A DNA stretch of 7,397 bases from Methanothrix sp. (GTDB lineage Archaea; Halobacteriota; Methanosarcinia; Methanotrichales; Methanotrichaceae). The first letter of the stretch is position 1, and every line of letters starts with the position of its first letter. The DNA lies in assembly GCA_028708055.1 (NCBI GenBank), contig JAQVZT010000127.1:1-7397 (forward strand), given 5' to 3'. This document shows, one piece after another, positions 6,050 through 7,397 of this stretch. The translations under genes and the position numbers were made by a program. The notes beneath the pieces were generated by a model that was not told the origin of the DNA, ran no database searches, and was given only the letters and a program-made list of their open reading frames with translations.

Positions 6050-6182
6050 CACATATCCCATGCCAAATAGCTGGACCGGCGAGGATATGAGGGCGAGCCG
6101 AGAGCGTGGGGCGAAAGTGTCTCCGGCAAAAAGGCTTCAATAGTAGCAAAGCAAGATAACAAAACAAATCGATGGAAAAACC

Positions 6183-7082
6183 ATGACAATTCTGGTGGGA
6201 TGCAGCGGCTGGTCCTATGACGATTGGGTGGGCAAGTTCTATCCATTGAGCCTGGCGGGAAAGAAGGGCGAGTGGTTCTCCTACTATGCCGGCTACTTCC
6301 AGACGGTCGAGATCAACAGCACATTCTACCGGCCACCGGGCGAGATGCTTGTCCAGTCCTGGATAAAGAAGGCAGCAGGTCTGAATGGCTTTGAGTATTC
6401 AGTCAAAGTCCCTCAGCTTGTTACCCACAAGGCGCTAGTGGACGGAGACGTAGAGCGAGCGGCCTTCTGGGCAGCCTCTTTCGAGAAGACCTGCATAAAG
6501 CCGCTGGCCGAGGCCGGCCTTCTGGGCGGGGTGCTGCTCCAGCTCTCCCCCTACTTCAAGAATGATGCTTCAGCTCTTGCCGCGCTAAAGGGCCTTCTGG
6601 ACAGCATCTCCTGCAAGAAGCACGACTATGCGGTCGAGTTCAGGCACAGGAGCTGGCTTGTCGATGGCGGCAAGGAGATTGATCCTGAGGCTCTGGATGC
6701 TCTGAGAGAGAGGAACGTCGCCAATGTTATGATCGATGGCCCTGGGACGCATGGAGGCAGAGAGCTGATCGCAGATCACGCCTATGTGCGCTTTCACGGA
6801 CGCAATTACGATATCTGGTACGGGGGCGAGGATAAAGGCGAACCGCAGGACGACCATAGGCTGAACAGGTACGATTACCTCTACAAGAAGGAGCAGCTTG
6901 AGACCTGGATTCCTCGCATCAAGGCCGCTGAGCTGAAGGCCGCCAAGGTTAGGGTGTACTTCAATAACCACGCTCGATCCAAGGCGGTGAGAAACGCATT
7001 TATGCTGATGGACATGCTTTCGATAGAGCATAAGTCCAAAGAGATCCGGCTGCAGGATCAATTCACTCTGGGAGAGTTCTAG
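6183..7082 (+). CDS. DUF72 / YecE family protein (TIM-barrel fold, function unknown)
   Basis: The product is 299 aa from ATG 6183 to TAG. Family signatures occur in order: GCSGWSYDDWVGKFYP (6-21), YFQTVEINSTFYRPP (38-52), the strand EYSVKVPQLVTH (71-82), LLQLSPYFK (118-126), YAVEFRHRSW (149-158), YVRFHGRN (201-208) and VYFNNHARSKAVRNA (258-272). Length is normal for the family and all motifs are intact. DUF72 proteins are soluble, widespread in bacteria and archaea, and adopt a TIM-barrel-like fold; their reaction is not established. No signal peptide is seen, so it should be cytoplasmic. There is no strong SD. A 4-codon frame (ATG 6172) ends in TGA overlapping the start as ATGA. It is GC-richer than the S-layer/TPR gene and forms its own unit. 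Confidence 0.93.
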   Translation: MTILVGCSGWSYDDWVGKFYPLSLAGKKGEWFSYYAGYFQTVEINSTFYRPPGEMLVQSWIKKAAGLNGFEYSVKVPQLVTHKALVDGDVERAAFWAASFEKTCIKPLAEAGLLGGVLLQLSPYFKNDASALAALKGLLDSISCKKHDYAVEFRHRSWLVDGGKEIDPEALDALRERNVANVMIDGPGTHGGRELIADHAYVRFHGRNYDIWYGGEDKGEPQDDHRLNRYDYLYKKEQLETWIPRIKAAELKAAKVRVYFNNHARSKAVRNAFMLMDMLSIEHKSKEIRLQDQFTLGEF

Positions 7083-7138
7083 TCGGGCTGGATCGTGTTC
7101 TGAAGCCATCCTGTTTCCAGGCCTGTTTCCAAAATTCA

Positions 7139-7146
7139 TTTATACA
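7139..7146 (+). promoter_or_regulatory. TATA box for the solute-binding protein gene
   Basis: TTTATACA is a good archaeal TATA box. Transcription should start about 7167-7170, a short distance before GGAGG at 7178-7182. This makes the possible GTG start at 7163 unlikely, because it would lie upstream of the transcript. Confidence 0.55.
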
Positions 7147-7177
7147 AAAAAGCTCTTTAATCGTGATATTTACGTAT

Positions 7178-7182
7178 GGAGG
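7178..7182 (+). promoter_or_regulatory. SD site pointing to a non-standard start
   Basis: GGAGG is a strong SD. In the solute-binding protein frame the codon at proper distance (7 nt on) is ATT at 7190, not ATG, GTG or TTG. Confidence 0.55.
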
Positions 7183-7189
7183 AAGATTT

Positions 7190-7397
7190 ATTCGAGCTAG
7201 AAATCATATTAATGATATTGCACTGGTTATCATTATCATTTTGAGCATGTCGATGCTGTTCATACCGTGCGGCTTCGCTGATGTGGATTTTTCGGCAAAG
7301 GATCTCACCTACATAACCGAGCAGTTCCCGCCCTATAACTACCAGGAGGACGGCAAGCTGCAAGGCATATCAGTGGATCTTCTGGAAATGGCATGGG
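7190..7397 (+). CDS. Periplasmic-type solute-binding protein, family 3 (ABC transporter), N-terminal part
   Basis: The window ends inside this gene. The frame opens with a signal peptide: basic start (RARNHIND), hydrophobic core ALVIIIILSMSMLF, then IPCGFAD. The mature start DLTYITEQFPPYNYQED is followed by GKLQGISVDLLEMAW. The pattern of a strand, (F/Y)PPY(N/S)(Y/F), a short acidic/Gly turn, then GxxxDLLE is the N-terminus of the SBP_bac_3 family, which binds amino acids or similar small solutes outside the cell and feeds an ABC importer. FIPC is lipobox-like but the Pro before Cys is unusual. The start is uncertain: ATT 7190 fits the SD and signal peptide, GTG 7163 would precede the likely transcript, and ATG 7247 would cut the signal peptide in half. 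Confidence 0.72.
   Translation, partial: MRARNHINDIALVIIIILSMSMLFIPCGFADVDFSAKDLTYITEQFPPYNYQEDGKLQGISVDLLEMAW

Noticed and set aside
5628..6143. 171-aa plus-strand ORF
   Set aside because: Antisense to the 83-aa gene, low-complexity Leu/Ser/His/Pro composition and no family features; a shadow frame. Its end (MPNSWTGEDMRASRERG) looks slightly protein-like but has no SD.
5989..6246. 85-aa minus-strand ORF overlapping the DUF72 start
   Set aside because: Overlaps two better genes, contains no motif and has no SD; its PEELVTGYG tail is just the SD region of the 83-aa gene read in another frame.
7107..7129. Repeated CCTGTTTCC with central CAGGCCTG palindrome after the DUF72 gene
   Set aside because: Short and without a following T-run; not enough for a terminator or mobile-element call.
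6585..7139. 184-aa minus-strand ORF
   Set aside because: Fully antisense to the intact DUF72 gene with all its motifs; a codon-bias shadow.
1..7397. CRISPR array, transposase, integrase or defence cluster
   Set aside because: No short spaced repeats, no transposase or recombinase motifs and no defence-type gene set were found; the only tandem repeats are coding or the 11-bp promoter pair.

Overview
The window looks like the chromosome of a methanogenic archaeon of the Methanosarcinales/Methanotrichales group, most plausibly Methanothrix (Methanosaeta). The reasons are a PolB2-type archaeal family B DNA polymerase homolog, a secreted protein built from the S-layer domain typical of Methanosarcina-type archaea, several archaeal TATA-box promoters and GGAGG/GGTGA ribosome binding sites. 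The genus is an inference; archaeal origin is well supported.

Layout. At 1-103 (minus strand) is the start of an unrecognised gene beginning MGRPRK, with a TATA box and an 11-bp tandem repeat in its promoter. An AT-rich gene-free stretch (about 227-581) holds a long imperfect inverted repeat (244-324) and a strong hairpin (386-414). The PolB2 homolog (582-2528, plus) has altered exonuclease and polymerase motifs. Just downstream, in the opposite orientation, lies the wreck of a second, diverged PolB2 gene (2987-2692): 76 N-terminal codons joined out of frame to a segment from just after motif A.

The centre is a large AT-rich gene (3257-5569) for a surface protein. It has five S-layer-type domains of exactly 109 residues each, all with an N-x-S sequon at the same place, followed by about five TPR units. 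Its signal peptide is encoded just upstream but is cut off from an ATG by one extra base. A short conserved-looking protein (6005-5754, minus) and a DUF72/YecE TIM-barrel protein (6183-7082, plus) follow, transcribed divergently from a 177-bp spacer. The window ends inside a plus-strand gene for a family 3 solute-binding protein of an ABC transporter, with its own TATA box and SD but no ordinary start codon where one is expected.

The genes do not form one operon or an obvious defence or biosynthetic system. They are mostly separate transcription units with orientation changes. The items most worth a second look are the PolB2 gene next to its inverted decayed paralog, and the S-layer/TPR repeat protein with its conserved sequons and frameshifted signal peptide.
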